Shown here in pieces: positions 1 through 9,323 of a DNA stretch of 47,792 bases. A program made the position numbers and the translations under genes. How positions within the stretch are numbered: position 1 is the first letter of the stretch; every line of letters starts with the position of its first letter. The stretch is from an uncultured Geobacteraceae bacterium (GTDB lineage: Bacteria > Desulfobacterota > Desulfuromonadia > Geobacterales > Pseudopelobacteraceae), in the NCBI GenBank assembly GCA_903930585.1, contig CAIYZD010000180.1, positions 1 to 47,792 on the forward strand, given 5' to 3'. Under the pieces are notes generated by a model that saw only the letters and a program-made list of their open reading frames with translations, did not search any database and was not told the DNA's origin.

Positions 1-89
1 CGTTACATGGAAAGTTTTTGCATTGATAAATAAATTTTCCCATTTATTCATGCCGCATATTTGCCGCACAGCACTGAAAATAATAACAA

Positions 90-119
90 AAGGGGCTAGG
101 CTTAATTGCCTAACCCCTT
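90..119 (-). terminator. Terminator downstream of tRNA-Val
   Basis: Twelve-base arms (90-101 and 108-119) enclose a 6-nt loop, with one G-U pair when read as minus-strand RNA. The minus strand continues into TTTGTTATTA, a fair U-rich tail. The plus strand also has GTTTTTG after the hairpin, so it may work in both directions. It lies 8 nt beyond the tRNA 3' end and would end that transcript. Confidence 0.75.
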
Positions 120-127
120 GTTTTTGT

Positions 128-202
128 TGGTGGGCGCTACTGGGATTGAACCAGTGGCCCCTGCCGTGTGAAGGCAGTGCTCTCCCGCTGAGCTAAACGC
201 CC
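128..202 (-). tRNA. tRNA-Val (anticodon CAC)
   Basis: The minus strand folds into a full cloverleaf. The acceptor arm GGGCGTT pairs with AGCGCCC using one G-U pair. The anticodon stem CTGCC/GGCAG holds the loop TTCACAC, giving anticodon CAC, which reads the valine codon GUG. The T arm contains GGTTCAATCC. A 3' CCA is encoded at 128-130. Its own promoter lies just upstream (216-244) and a terminator just downstream (90-119), so it is a single-gene unit following the moxR/DUF58/transglutaminase operon. Confidence 0.95.
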
Positions 203-215
203 CATATGGCTATCT

Positions 216-244
216 TGATTACCAGAGCGGCCCGTTGCTGTCAA
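216..244 (-). promoter_or_regulatory. Sigma-70 promoter of tRNA-Val
   Basis: On the minus strand a perfect -35 box TTGACA (239-244) is followed by exactly 17 nt and then TAATCA (216-221), 13 nt before the mature tRNA 5' end. The -35 box overlaps the stop codon (241-243) of the upstream transglutaminase gene. Confidence 0.8.
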
Positions 245-2166
245 GTCAAATGCGGTAACTTCCGAATGGTACGGAGAAGAAGCTGCAATTGACGATACTC
301 GTCATCGGTCAACCTCCGGTCGTGATAAATGGCTCCTGCATATATTGCAACGAAATCGGAAACAAGAACGTTATCAGCAGCGGCAGCTAACTCAAATAAC
401 CCTCTCCTCCCCTTGTCTGTTGAAAGAGAAAAGGTCCGTTCTACCGTTTTCAAAAAACGATGCAGGATGCGTTGTTCGCGGGAGAGTAATAGCGGCGAGC
501 GTCTGATTACAAAAAACAGGGCGACGCACAAGAAACCTGCAAAAACATACGGCACAACGACGCGAACTGTTTTTGACGGGTCAATCAACTGCAGGCGTGA
601 TCCGACGTTGCGGGCAATATTCATTTGTTGCTCGAAGTCATAGCTTATAACAGAACGATTCCACGCATAATTCAATGAATCAAGAAAAAGCGTGATGCGC
701 AGCTTGAGGCTGCGTGATCCGGGAGCCTTCCAGACATCTCCCGCGTTGGTGGCGAACGCGCTGGGATCCACTCTCACCCATCCGGTTCCCTCAATATAGA
801 CTTCCACCCAGACGTGTGCCTGAGCATCGGTGACAATATAATAACCGCCAAATTCGTTGTATTCTCCTCCGAAATAGCCGCCAACCAATCGGCATGGTAC
901 ACCGGCAGCACGCAGCAACAAGGCAAATGATGACGCAAAAAATTCGCAATGTCCCCGTTTGGTTTCAAATATGAATCGTTCGAGAGCCTTGTCTCCGGTT
1001 GCAAGATCTCTGGTGGAATAGTGGTAGCCGCCGGAGCGGAAATGGTTTTCCAGCAGTTCTACCCTGGCGCGATCATCTTTCCCGCGACGTACTATGTCAG
1101 CAGCAAGAGCCTTAAGCCGTGCAGGTAGATGCTTCGGCAGTTGCAGGTAAAACAGTCTATCGATCACGGCGCGCTGCGCAGTAATACCGTCAGGCTCAGA
1201 ATCTGCGGTATAGCTCAGGCGCCTTCCGGTGGATCCGTTAAGCTCGAAGACCCCGTCAGTAAATTGTGTTATCCGTTGCCGGCTAAGAACTGCGGGGCGA
1301 TCGAGCGCTATCAGCACACGCACGGATGTCGGTTCCGGATAAATGGTCTGCCTGACCAGCTTTCCTGAAAAAGCAGAGCGTTCTGACGGAATCCGGCGCA
1401 TGCGGGTCCATTTGTTTCCGTCAGTCAGGTTGAGTACCGTGCCGCGCCAGTACAGCTGCGCTTGAACAAGATGTTCCATTTCGGCCCGAAAAACAAGTGC
1501 GCGTGATATGGTAATACTGCTTTGAATACCCGGTTCAACCGATTCGGTAAAACCGGTTGAACGAGATGCGGGAGGGGTGAGAAAATGCCAGAGCGGGAAT
1601 TGGGTACGAGGTAAAATCGGAAAAAATATCAGCAGCAACGGCAGTGCCAGAACCGGCAACATCAGAGCTGATATCAGAATTTTTTTCAGCTCCGGCGTTG
1701 ACACCGTCATGGCGGCATCCTGGTTTTGGAATGTCAGCAGCACCAGTGCCAGGGGAACCATAAGCAAAAGGAAACCAAGGTAGGCTAAAAAAGCAGGACT
1801 GAGATCAAACAGCGTGGAAGAAGCAAGACAGAACAGTGCGAGAGCGTATATCTGGGTACTGTGGCGAACTGTTTTTTCACCACCAAGTCGAACCGCAAGC
1901 ATTATTGCCAAAATGCTGATAACCGGTTGAATCAGGTTTGCACGACCGAATTGAAGGGCGTAATAGACGAATACCGGCACAATCACCACATTCTGCATCC
2001 AGGGCTTCAACTGCCATCTTCCTCTGCTATCATGCCAGAGACCAACCACGAGAGCAGCCAGCAGAGTCACACGCAGAAACAGCGGTAGCCACGGGAGGAG
2101 CGGAATGATTCCGCACAGGCTGATGGCATAGGTAAATATCGCGGTCAGTACTCTAATCGCTACCAT
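241..2166 (-). CDS. TgpA-type membrane transglutaminase-like protein (DUF3488)
   Basis: 641 aa. The N-terminal ~180 residues hold several hydrophobic segments (DUF3488-type membrane region). A periplasmic part follows with a transglutaminase-like core: the nucleophile region RGHCEFFASS, the histidine region AHVWVEVY and the aspartate region VRVDPSA form the expected Cys-His-Asp triad. One more membrane segment (near VVVPYVFAGFLCVALFFVI) precedes a cytoplasmic tail. The architecture matches Pseudomonas TgpA. The ATG at 2166 overlaps the end of the DUF58 gene by 14 nt, so translation is probably coupled. It is the last gene of a moxR-DUF58-transglutaminase operon, a common trio thought to act in envelope protein handling; the substrate is unknown. 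Confidence 0.9.
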   Translation of the reverse strand: MVAIRVLTAIFTYAISLCGIIPLLPWLPLFLRVTLLAALVVGLWHDSRGRWQLKPWMQNVVIVPVFVYYALQFGRANLIQPVISILAIMLAVRLGGEKTVRHSTQIYALALFCLASSTLFDLSPAFLAYLGFLLLMVPLALVLLTFQNQDAAMTVSTPELKKILISALMLPVLALPLLLIFFPILPRTQFPLWHFLTPPASRSTGFTESVEPGIQSSITISRALVFRAEMEHLVQAQLYWRGTVLNLTDGNKWTRMRRIPSERSAFSGKLVRQTIYPEPTSVRVLIALDRPAVLSRQRITQFTDGVFELNGSTGRRLSYTADSEPDGITAQRAVIDRLFYLQLPKHLPARLKALAADIVRRGKDDRARVELLENHFRSGGYHYSTRDLATGDKALERFIFETKRGHCEFFASSFALLLRAAGVPCRLVGGYFGGEYNEFGGYYIVTDAQAHVWVEVYIEGTGWVRVDPSAFATNAGDVWKAPGSRSLKLRITLFLDSLNYAWNRSVISYDFEQQMNIARNVGSRLQLIDPSKTVRVVVPYVFAGFLCVALFFVIRRSPLLLSREQRILHRFLKTVERTFSLSTDKGRRGLFELAAAADNVLVSDFVAIYAGAIYHDRRLTDDEYRQLQLLLRTIRKLPHLT

Positions 2167-3130
2167 AGAGCGCCAACTCCTTCAGCAGCAGAAGAGAATG
2201 CTGTTTGCCGATCCCGGGCGGATAAACGCGGTTGCCGAGCAGTAATCCGACCGGCCGCTCTCGCGTCCAGCACCGAACCAACCAGGCGGCCCTGGACAAT
2301 TGTTCTTCAACCCCCTCCCCCGCCAATACCGTTGGATCTATCACTAATGGAGCCACTACGCTTTTCCCGAAACCTTTTACGAGAAGATCGTGACTACGGG
2401 CTGAATGTTTCCAGTGAATCATCCGGAGCGGCTCCGAGCCGGAATAAGGATAAATTCGTTCAAGTTCGCCACTCAATCCCCGCTCCGGGCGGATACCGGT
2501 TCCGCTTACCGGAGAATCATCTCCGTTCCCATGTAAATCAGTGCTTATCGGGCAGGGAAAAACGAGTGCGGAGTCAGAAATTTCAAAACTCCAATAGCGG
2601 GTGAAAAATCCAACCGGATACGGTGAGCTGATCGTAATCCTGCCAAGTGGTACCCGCCCCCGACGGGGAAAGGATAATAAAACCGTACTGTAGCCGACGG
2701 AGTTCCGGGTCACAACGGGAAAAACAAGAGTCGTGCCGGCGTGGCATTCCAGTTGGATCAGAAAAGAGGGAAGATACCGTTTACCGTTTTTTACCGATAA
2801 ACGGAATGGGGCAGGCATTCCGGCATACATTTCGTCCGGCGGGTGAAGGTCGGGGACAAGGTGCTTGATATTGTACATACCGGCCAGACCGGTCACCGAC
2901 ATGAACGCCAGCAGACCGGCAACAACCAGAAACAGGAGGTTATTGCCGGTATTGACCGCAGCAAAGCCGAGCAGGAGCGTGATCAATACATAAAGCGTTC
3001 CCGATTTGCTGATTTTCAGGCCAAAGGTAACGCTAAGGCAGCGATTATCGTTCGTATGACCCCTCCCCTGTCGGTAGTGGTCATATCGTTTCGCATTACC
3101 AATCGATGGGCACAGACCGCCGCGACACAT
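2153..3130 (-). CDS. DUF58 domain protein
   Basis: 325 aa from the only ATG in frame. Two hydrophobic segments near the N-terminus (YVLITLLLGFAAV and LFLVVAGLLAFMSV) are followed by the DUF58 domain (IYPYSGSEPLRMIHWKHSAR, about residues 230-250), a von Willebrand A-like fold usually paired with MoxR ATPases. The start is doubtful. The ATG at 3130 overlaps moxR by 115 nt and adds about 37 residues not typical of the family. The family-like N-terminus (KISKSGTLYVLI) would begin at a CTG at 3019 that overlaps the moxR stop as CTGA. No clear ribosome-binding site precedes either candidate. It sits between moxR and the transglutaminase in one operon. Confidence 0.85.
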   Translation of the reverse strand: MCRGGLCPSIGNAKRYDHYRQGRGHTNDNRCLSVTFGLKISKSGTLYVLITLLLGFAAVNTGNNLLFLVVAGLLAFMSVTGLAGMYNIKHLVPDLHPPDEMYAGMPAPFRLSVKNGKRYLPSFLIQLECHAGTTLVFPVVTRNSVGYSTVLLSFPRRGRVPLGRITISSPYPVGFFTRYWSFEISDSALVFPCPISTDLHGNGDDSPVSGTGIRPERGLSGELERIYPYSGSEPLRMIHWKHSARSHDLLVKGFGKSVVAPLVIDPTVLAGEGVEEQLSRAAWLVRCWTRERPVGLLLGNRVYPPGIGKQHSLLLLKELALYGSD

Positions 3131-3957
3131 TTTTTGACATCATCCGGGGCAACATAGTCTCGACCTGCCAAAAACGCGGCAGCTTTGGCCGCTTGAACCA
3201 AATTGATGGCGGCCCGGGTAGAAAGGCCGGTCAGTATCAGCTCGTGAGAGCGGGTTGCCAGAACCAGATTATGAATATAAGTCAGGACTTTTTCCGAGAG
3301 ATAGACCGCTTGAACATCTTTTCGAGCCGCCATTATTTCATCCGACGTTATCAGCGGCACCAATCCGGCGAGCCGATCACGAACACCGCCTCCCGCTATT
3401 ATTTGACGTTCCAGTTGTTCCGCCGGATAACCGATACCGGTACAGATCAGGAACCTGTCAAGTTGTGATTCAGGAAGCAGAAAGGTACCACTCTGGTCGG
3501 AAGGATTCTGGGTGGCAAATACCATAAATGGATCTGGCAAAGCGTGTGTAACCCCTTCAATCGTGACGCGCCGCTCCTCCATCGCCTCAAGCATGGCACT
3601 CTGAGTGCGCGGCATGGCCCGGTTGATTTCATCAACCAGTACAATATTATTAAAAATAGGACCCGGTTGAAAACTGAAATGTCCCTCTTCTCGATTGAAT
3701 ATCGATAGTCCGGTGATATCGGAGGGAAGCAGATCGCTGGTACATTGTACCCTGCCAAAGGAGAGTCCGGTAATTCCGGCAAGGGCAAGGGCAACAGTCG
3801 TCTTGCCCAAACCGGGCAGATCCTCGACAAGAATGTGACCACCCACCAGAAGAGCAATGGCCGACAAGCGCAACACTTCTTCCTTCCCCTGTAGATAATC
3901 CCGTGAGAGGGTGTCAAATACATTTGTAAATGGGTGTACTCGTGTAGATACCGCCAC
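3016..3957 (-). CDS. MoxR family AAA+ ATPase
   Basis: 313 aa from the chosen GTG at 3957. Walker A is in LVEDLPGLGKTT, Walker B in VLVDEINRA, and sensor 1 lies near FATQNPSDQSG. The C-terminal lid ends with HRLVMRND. MoxR ATPases are chaperone-like and usually act with a neighbouring VWA/DUF58 protein, which is next door here. An upstream in-frame GTG at 4014 would give 332 aa, but it falls inside a terminator hairpin (3991-4023). The GTG at 3957 has GAGGTG about six bases ahead of it and gives the usual family length, so it is preferred. It heads the moxR-DUF58-transglutaminase operon. Confidence 0.88.
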   Translation of the reverse strand: MAVSTRVHPFTNVFDTLSRDYLQGKEEVLRLSAIALLVGGHILVEDLPGLGKTTVALALAGITGLSFGRVQCTSDLLPSDITGLSIFNREEGHFSFQPGPIFNNIVLVDEINRAMPRTQSAMLEAMEERRVTIEGVTHALPDPFMVFATQNPSDQSGTFLLPESQLDRFLICTGIGYPAEQLERQIIAGGGVRDRLAGLVPLITSDEIMAARKDVQAVYLSEKVLTYIHNLVLATRSHELILTGLSTRAAINLVQAAKAAAFLAGRDYVAPDDVKKCVAAVCAHRLVMRNDMTTTDRGGVIRTIIAALALPLA

Positions 3958-3990
3958 ATGGCACCTCGGAGATGTAACTTGAAAAACGTC

Positions 3991-4023
3991 ACGACCCCCA
4001 GGAAACAATTCCACGGGGGTCGT
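3991..4023 (-). terminator. Terminator ending the pyr/carB-greA-DUF1858 run
   Basis: Perfect 9-bp arms, ACGACCCCC (3991-3999) and GGGGGTCGT (4015-4023), enclose a 15-nt loop. The minus strand then reads GACGTTTTTC. It lies between the DUF1858 gene and moxR and separates the two operons. Confidence 0.75.
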
Positions 4024-4044
4024 AAATATTGTATGAAAAACCGC

Positions 4045-4242
4045 TTAAACTAAAGCGGCGTTCAAATCGTTCAATAAGGTCTCAACATCAAGTCCGTGCG
4101 CCCGCGCTCCCTGTTCCAAGCTTTCATTTTGAGCCCCCATGCATCCAATGCAGCCCAGATTATGCTTTTGAAGAACCTTGACAGACTCGGGATAGGTGCG
4201 CATCAATTCGAAAAATGTCATCTCTTTTGTAATTTCTGCCAT
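4045..4242 (-). CDS. DUF1858 domain protein
   Basis: 65 aa. A DUF1858-type helical domain contains the motif HNLGCIGCMGA, a Cys-X2-Cys pair typical of the small redox-disulfide proteins found alone or fused to hybrid-cluster and other redox proteins. The start has a strong ribosome-binding site (GGAGGGAG, 6 nt before the ATG). It is the last gene of the long run beginning with pyrR. Its biochemical role is not established; a redox or metal-binding role for the cysteine pair is inference. Confidence 0.85.
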   Translation of the reverse strand: MAEITKEMTFFELMRTYPESVKVLQKHNLGCIGCMGAQNESLEQGARAHGLDVETLLNDLNAALV

Positions 4243-4278
4243 GTGAAACTCCCTCCACGCGTAGTTGATGCTACGCCG

Positions 4279-4755
4279 TTATTCGTATTTTATATCGATG
4301 ATTTCATATTCCTTGGTGCCGGACGGGACAATGACCCTGACTGAATCATCCAGTTTGTGACCGATCAGTGCTTTGCCAACCGGTGACGTACAGGATATCT
4401 TGCTCAACTTGATATCCGCTTCATCTTCGCCGACAATCTTATAGGTTACCTCTTCCTCCGAAGCCGTGTCGTACACGGTAACCGTGCAGCCAAACACAAC
4501 TTTATCCGGTTTCAATCCGGAGAGATCGACAACATGCGCACGTGCCAATTTACCGTTGATTTCCTGAATTCGTCCTTCAATAAATCCCTGGCGGTTTTTG
4601 GCGGCATCGTATTCGGCATTTTCCGACAAATCACCATGATCACGGGCTTCAGCAATATCCTGAATGACCTTGGGGCGTTCCTCACGAATCAGACGTTTCA
4701 ACTCTTCCTGCAGAGCTTCAAAGCTCTCTTTGGTTAACGGTATTGAATGGGACAT
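4279..4755 (-). CDS. greA: Transcription elongation factor GreA
   Basis: 158 aa, the normal GreA length. The N-terminal coiled coil (residues ~8-75) has the acidic tip region DHGDLSENAEYDAAKNRQ that enters the RNA polymerase secondary channel and promotes cleavage of backtracked RNA. The C-terminal FKBP-like domain carries the family signature near ISCTSPVGKALIGHKLDD. It lies 29 nt downstream of carB and 36 nt upstream of the DUF1858 gene on the same strand. The carB-greA pairing is seen in several proteobacteria. Confidence 0.97.
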   Translation of the reverse strand: MSHSIPLTKESFEALQEELKRLIREERPKVIQDIAEARDHGDLSENAEYDAAKNRQGFIEGRIQEINGKLARAHVVDLSGLKPDKVVFGCTVTVYDTASEEEVTYKIVGEDEADIKLSKISCTSPVGKALIGHKLDDSVRVIVPSGTKEYEIIDIKYE

Positions 4756-4784
4756 CTAGTAGTCTGCTCCTGTAAGTAATAATC

Positions 4785-7700
4785 TTAACTTAGATAATCC
4801 TGAATCGGTTTAACGTTCAAATCCTGGGTCTGCAAGGAGAGGATACTGTCAGCAACCGCTTTTGCTCCGGCAATGGTCGTATAATATGCAAGGCCATGCA
4901 TCAGGGCCTCTCTCCTGATCGAAAATGAATCCGCAACCGCCTGAGCTCCATGCGTGGTATTAATTACCAGTTGAACCTCTCCATTCTTGATGGCATCTAC
5001 AATGTGGGGACGTCCTTCAAGCACCTTGTTGACGCGCCGGATCGGAATTCCTTTTTCTTCAAGAAATTGAGCTGTTCCGCCAGTTGCCAGAATCCCGAAA
5101 CCGGCTTTATACAGTTTTTCAGCCGCGCTGACAACATGTTTCTTGTCTGCATCACGAACGCTGATAAAAACATTGCCGGACATCGGCAATTTGACATTCG
5201 CCCCCAACTGTGATTTGGCAAAAGCTTCGGCAAACGTTTCACCAATACCCATGACCTCACCGGTTGATTTCATCTCGGGGCCAAGCAGCGTATCCACGCC
5301 GGGAAACTTTACAAAAGGGAATACCGCTTCTTTTACCGATATATGTTTCGGAATAATATCGTCGATAATTCCCAGCTCTTTTAATGACTTTCCAGCCATG
5401 ATACGGGCTGCAATCTTGGCGAGCGGTCGTCCGGTCGCCTTGGAAACAAAGGGTGATGTCCGTGAAGCACGGGGATTCACCTCCAAGATATAGACGACCG
5501 TACCTTTGACCGCATACTGCACGTTCATCAACCCTTTTACATTCAACTCTAGTGCCATTAAAACCGTCTGACGGCGGATTTCGGCAACAATTTCCGGACT
5601 GATTGAATATGGCGGCAGACTGCACGCCGAATCTCCCGAATGAATGCCCGCCTCCTCAATATGCTCCATGATACCGCCAATCACCACATCGGTCCCGTCA
5701 CAGAGCGCATCAACGTCGATTTCAATTGCTTCATCCAGAAAACTGTCCAGCAAAATCGGATGTTCTGGAGAAACCAGCACAGCGGTTTTCATATAACGCT
5801 GCAGGTTTTCCGAGTCATATACGATTTCCATGGCCCGTCCGCCCAGAACGTACGAGGGGCGCACGACAACCGGATACCCGATGCGCTCTACTACTTTTAT
5901 CGCCTCTTCAAAAGAACGTGCGGTACCGTTTTCCGGCTGTAGAAGCCCCAACTTGTGAAGCATCTCCTGGAACCGTTCACGATCCTCAGCCCGATCAATT
6001 GCATCCGGAGAGGTTCCGATAATCGGCACACCCGCCTTCTCCAGTGAAACGGCCAACTTAAGCGGCGTCTGACCGCCAAACTGAACAATCACACCGACAG
6101 GCTTCTCGATAGCGACGATTTCCAGGACATCTTCGAGCGTCAACGGTTCAAAATAGAGTCTATCTGAAGTATCGTAATCTGTGGAAACCGTTTCCGGGTT
6201 ACAGTTGACCATGATAGTCTCGTACCCGTCTTCAGCCAACGCAAAGGCGCCGTGAACGCAGCAATAATCGAATTCGATCCCCTGTCCTATACGGTTAGGC
6301 CCCCCACCCAGAATCATGATCTTTTTCCGGTCAGTCGGCGCCGCCTCACACTCTTCCTCATAGGTGGAGTACATGTAGGGAGTATACGCAACAAACTCGG
6401 CCGCACAGGTATCGACGCGTTTGTACACGGGACGCACGCCGAGTGACCAACGCAGCTCACGTACCCGGTCTTCACTCGTGTTCCATAATTTAGAAAGCAT
6501 CTTATCGGAAAAGCCCATCTGCTTGGCTTCACGCAGTACGTCTCCGGTAACGTCAGCAAGAGCAAGAGACTTCAATTCTTCCTCTTTTTCCAGAATCTGA
6601 CGGATATTGTGCAGAAACCAGGGATCGATGGCCGTGTGCTTCTGAATTTCGTCCACGCTCATGCCGCTTCGCAAGGCATCGCCAATATACCAGAGTCTGT
6701 CGGCATTCGGCACTCGCAGTTTTTCCAGCAGCAGCTGCTGCTCCTTTCCGGTCAGGGCACGCCTGGTTTCACTGCCAAGTTCGAATAATTTGGAATCGAA
6801 ACCACAAACGCCGATCTCAAGTGATCTGATCGCCTTCTGGAATGATTCCTTGAAGGTCCGGCCAATTGACATGACTTCACCCACCGACTTCATCTGCGTG
6901 GTCAGGGTTGCGTCAGCCGCCGGAAATTTTTCAAAGGTAAACCGAGGAATTTTAGTGACGACATAGTCGATACTCGGTTCGAAGCAGGCCGGCGTTTCAC
7001 GGGTTATATCATTAGTAACTTCATCCAGGGTATAGCCAACCGCCAGTTTGGCGGCAATCTTGGCGATCGGGAAACCGGTCGCCTTGGAAGCAAGCGCCGA
7101 TGAGCGGGACACCCGGGGATTCATCTCGATAACGACCAGACGTCCGTCACGGGGATTAATGCCGAACTGAATGTTGGAACCGCCGGTATCGACGCCTATC
7201 TCGCGAATGATCTTCAGTGAGGCATCACGCAGGATTTGATATTCCTTGTCGGTCAGGGTCTGAGCAGGAGCAATGGTGATCGAATCGCCGGTATGAACAC
7301 CCATCGGATCGAAGTTTTCAATCGAGCAGATAATCACGACGTTATCGGCGGTGTCACGCATGACTTCCAGTTCGTACTCTTTCCAGCCAATAACCGATTC
7401 CTCGATAAGGATTTCATCGGTTGGCGAAGCATCAATCCCCCCCATCGCCATCTTTTCGTACTCTTCAAGGTTATAGGCGATGCCGCCACCGCTCCCCCCC
7501 AGGGTAAACGATGGCCTGATAATAGCTGGAAAGCCGATGGTTTTAATAACCTCCATCGCTTCGGTATGATTGTGCGCCAACCCTGATTCCGGCACCGCCA
7601 GGCCGATTTTCTCCATTGCCGCTTTAAAAAGGGTACGGTCCTCCGCCTTTTTGATTGCAGGGAGTTTAGCGCCGATCAGTTCGACGCCGAATTTTTCCAG

Positions 7701-8021
7701 AATTCCCATCTCGGCGACAGATACCGCCGTGTTAAGAGCAGTCTGTCCGCCAAGAGTCGGCAAAAGTGCATCAGGGCGCTCTTTCTCAATAATTTTTGCC
7801 AAAATTTCCGGCGTCACCGGTTCGATATAGGTGCGGTCGGCAAAATCGGGGTCAGTCATGATGGTAGCAGGATTGCTGTTCAGCAGCACTACCTCGTATC
7901 CCTCTTCTTTTAATGCCTTGCAGGCCTGAGTGCCGGAATAGTCGAACTCACAGGCCTGGCCGATGACGATCGGACCGGCGCCGATAATAAGAATTTTGTT
8001 GATGTCTGTTCTTTTAGGCAT
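4785..8021 (-). CDS. carB: Carbamoyl-phosphate synthase large subunit
   Basis: 1078 aa, full length. The enzyme makes carbamoyl phosphate from bicarbonate, two ATP and ammonia delivered by CarA. Two homologous halves are visible: the first starts with [20 protein letters not shown] and has a glycine-rich ATP-grasp loop ([11 protein letters not shown], ~res 174-184); the second starts near [20 protein letters not shown] (~res 570). The last ~140 residues form the MGS-like regulatory domain (from [14 protein letters not shown]), where UMP and ornithine bind in the E. coli enzyme. It is separated from carA by a radical SAM gene and a DUF486 gene but stays in the same minus-strand run. Confidence 0.98.
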   Translation of the reverse strand: MPKRTDINKILIIGAGPIVIGQACEFDYSGTQACKALKEEGYEVVLLNSNPATIMTDPDFADRTYIEPVTPEILAKIIEKERPDALLPTLGGQTALNTAVSVAEMGILEKFGVELIGAKLPAIKKAEDRTLFKAAMEKIGLAVPESGLAHNHTEAMEVIKTIGFPAIIRPSFTLGGSGGGIAYNLEEYEKMAMGGIDASPTDEILIEESVIGWKEYELEVMRDTADNVVIICSIENFDPMGVHTGDSITIAPAQTLTDKEYQILRDASLKIIREIGVDTGGSNIQFGINPRDGRLVVIEMNPRVSRSSALASKATGFPIAKIAAKLAVGYTLDEVTNDITRETPACFEPSIDYVVTKIPRFTFEKFPAADATLTTQMKSVGEVMSIGRTFKESFQKAIRSLEIGVCGFDSKLFELGSETRRALTGKEQQLLLEKLRVPNADRLWYIGDALRSGMSVDEIQKHTAIDPWFLHNIRQILEKEEELKSLALADVTGDVLREAKQMGFSDKMLSKLWNTSEDRVRELRWSLGVRPVYKRVDTCAAEFVAYTPYMYSTYEEECEAAPTDRKKIMILGGGPNRIGQGIEFDYCCVHGAFALAEDGYETIMVNCNPETVSTDYDTSDRLYFEPLTLEDVLEIVAIEKPVGVIVQFGGQTPLKLAVSLEKAGVPIIGTSPDAIDRAEDRERFQEMLHKLGLLQPENGTARSFEEAIKVVERIGYPVVVRPSYVLGGRAMEIVYDSENLQRYMKTAVLVSPEHPILLDSFLDEAIEIDVDALCDGTDVVIGGIMEHIEEAGIHSGDSACSLPPYSISPEIVAEIRRQTVLMALELNVKGLMNVQYAVKGTVVYILEVNPRASRTSPFVSKATGRPLAKIAARIMAGKSLKELGIIDDIIPKHISVKEAVFPFVKFPGVDTLLGPEMKSTGEVMGIGETFAEAFAKSQLGANVKLPMSGNVFISVRDADKKHVVSAAEKLYKAGFGILATGGTAQFLEEKGIPIRRVNKVLEGRPHIVDAIKNGEVQLVINTTHGAQAVADSFSIRREALMHGLAYYTTIAGAKAVADSILSLQTQDLNVKPIQDYLS

Positions 8022-8044
8022 TTATACAATACTCCTTCGTGTGA

Positions 8045-8371
8045 TTATCGAAATATGAAGAAAACCGCTCCGGCCAGACAAAAACCGGCCCAGAGGTAAT
8101 TCCAACTGAGAGTCGCCCCCATATACAGAACGGCAAACGGAACAAATACCGACAACGTGATAACTTCCTGCATGATCTTCAGCTGGGCAAGATTGAACCT
8201 GCCGTAGCCGATTCGGTTGGCCGGAACCTGAATAAGGTACTCGAAAAAAGCGATCCCCCAGGAAACAGCGACTGCAATCAACCAGTGGCGGGTCCGCAGA
8301 TTTTTCAAGTGTGCGTACCATGCAAATGTCATGAAGACGTTTGATATGACCAGCAGGATTATCGTTCGCAT
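8045..8371 (-). CDS. DUF486 family membrane protein
   Basis: 108 aa from the ATG at 8371, the usual DUF486 length. A longer frame reaches 8419 but adds 16 hydrophilic residues and overlaps the preceding gene, so the inner start is preferred. Four hydrophobic segments are visible (for example TIILLVISNVFMTFAWYAHL, and WNYLWAGFCLAGAVFFIF at the end). The protein resembles half-size members of the drug/metabolite transporter superfamily. Its substrate is unknown. It sits between the radical SAM gene and carB in the pyrimidine run. Confidence 0.88.
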   Translation of the reverse strand: MRTIILLVISNVFMTFAWYAHLKNLRTRHWLIAVAVSWGIAFFEYLIQVPANRIGYGRFNLAQLKIMQEVITLSVFVPFAVLYMGATLSWNYLWAGFCLAGAVFFIFR

Positions 8372-8403
8372 ACATTTATCTTCGGCAAGGGCATGAAAAT
8401 CGT

Positions 8404-9306
8404 TCACTCCTGCACCCAACCGTTATCAAAATCGAACTCTTCAAGCAACTCCGCCACGTCTTCGTATTCATCATCGGTAATCTTGTGATTTATCTCCGGC
8501 ATTTCCGTGGCCTGATGGGCGGGGAAGTACTGCTTCATAAGCGATATATGGGTTTCGGTCCCCAAATAGTCGGCAATCCACCGCAAGGTTTCGCGCGAAC
8601 CGGCCAATCCTCCAGGGAGGACCAGATGCCGGATAATCACCCCGCTATTCGCAATCCCGGCATCGTCAAGTACAAGATGCCCAACCTGACGCATCATCTC
8701 CGAAACAGCCAGACGGTTGCAAGCCCGATAGCCGGTAGCCGAGGAAAGTCTATCTGCCGTCACGTCATCCGAGTACTTCATATCCGGCAGATAAACCGAG
8801 ACAACCCCGTCCAAAAGGCGTAGGGCATCGACCTTCTCATAGCCGCTGCTATTCCAGACAATCGGCGCCGAAAAACCATGGGGAATCGCCAGCCATAACG
8901 CTGCCAGAATCTGTGGCAGAAAGTGCGTCGGAGTGACAAAGTTAATATTATGAACACCGCGCCGCTGCAGTTTTAGCATGCGCTGTGCCAGTTCCCTGGT
9001 GGTAATCTCTTCACCGTTACCAAGCTGGCTGATAGGATAATTCTGGCAGAAAACACACTGCAAGGAACAGCCCGAAAAAAAAACAGTACCGGATCCTCTC
9101 GACCCCGAAATCGGCGGTTCCTCCCCCTTATGCACGTTGGCCGAAGCGATCTTCGGTTTCAACCCTGCACCGCAGACCCCCCTCTCCCCCTTGATACGAT
9201 TGACACCGCATTCGTGAGGACAGAGATCGCAGGACGCCAGCCAACGGTATGCCTCGCGCAGCCGGAGCAACAATTCACCTGATTGATAAAGAGCTTGATA
9301 ATCCAT
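8404..9306 (-). CDS. Radical SAM protein, PflX-like (COG1313)
   Basis: 300 aa. The radical SAM cluster motif CSLQCVFC (Cys-X3-Cys-X2-Cys) binds a 4Fe-4S centre and S-adenosylmethionine. An N-terminal cysteine-rich segment (CDLCPHECGVNR...GVCGAG) is typical of the PflX / pyruvate formate-lyase activase-like group, which is of unknown function. No glycyl-radical enzyme gene is nearby, so calling it a formate-lyase activase would be unsupported. It lies 17 nt downstream of carA and 32 nt upstream of the DUF486 gene start, so it is almost certainly co-transcribed with pyrimidine genes. Confidence 0.9.
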   Translation of the reverse strand: MDYQALYQSGELLLRLREAYRWLASCDLCPHECGVNRIKGERGVCGAGLKPKIASANVHKGEEPPISGSRGSGTVFFSGCSLQCVFCQNYPISQLGNGEEITTRELAQRMLKLQRRGVHNINFVTPTHFLPQILAALWLAIPHGFSAPIVWNSSGYEKVDALRLLDGVVSVYLPDMKYSDDVTADRLSSATGYRACNRLAVSEMMRQVGHLVLDDAGIANSGVIIRHLVLPGGLAGSRETLRWIADYLGTETHISLMKQYFPAHQATEMPEINHKITDDEYEDVAELLEEFDFDNGWVQE

Positions 9307-9323
9307 GATAAAGCCGCGTTTTA

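Noticed and set aside
8404-9306. Calling the radical SAM protein a pyruvate formate-lyase activase
   Set aside because: No glycyl-radical enzyme is nearby, and the N-terminal cysteine pattern fits the uncharacterised PflX group.
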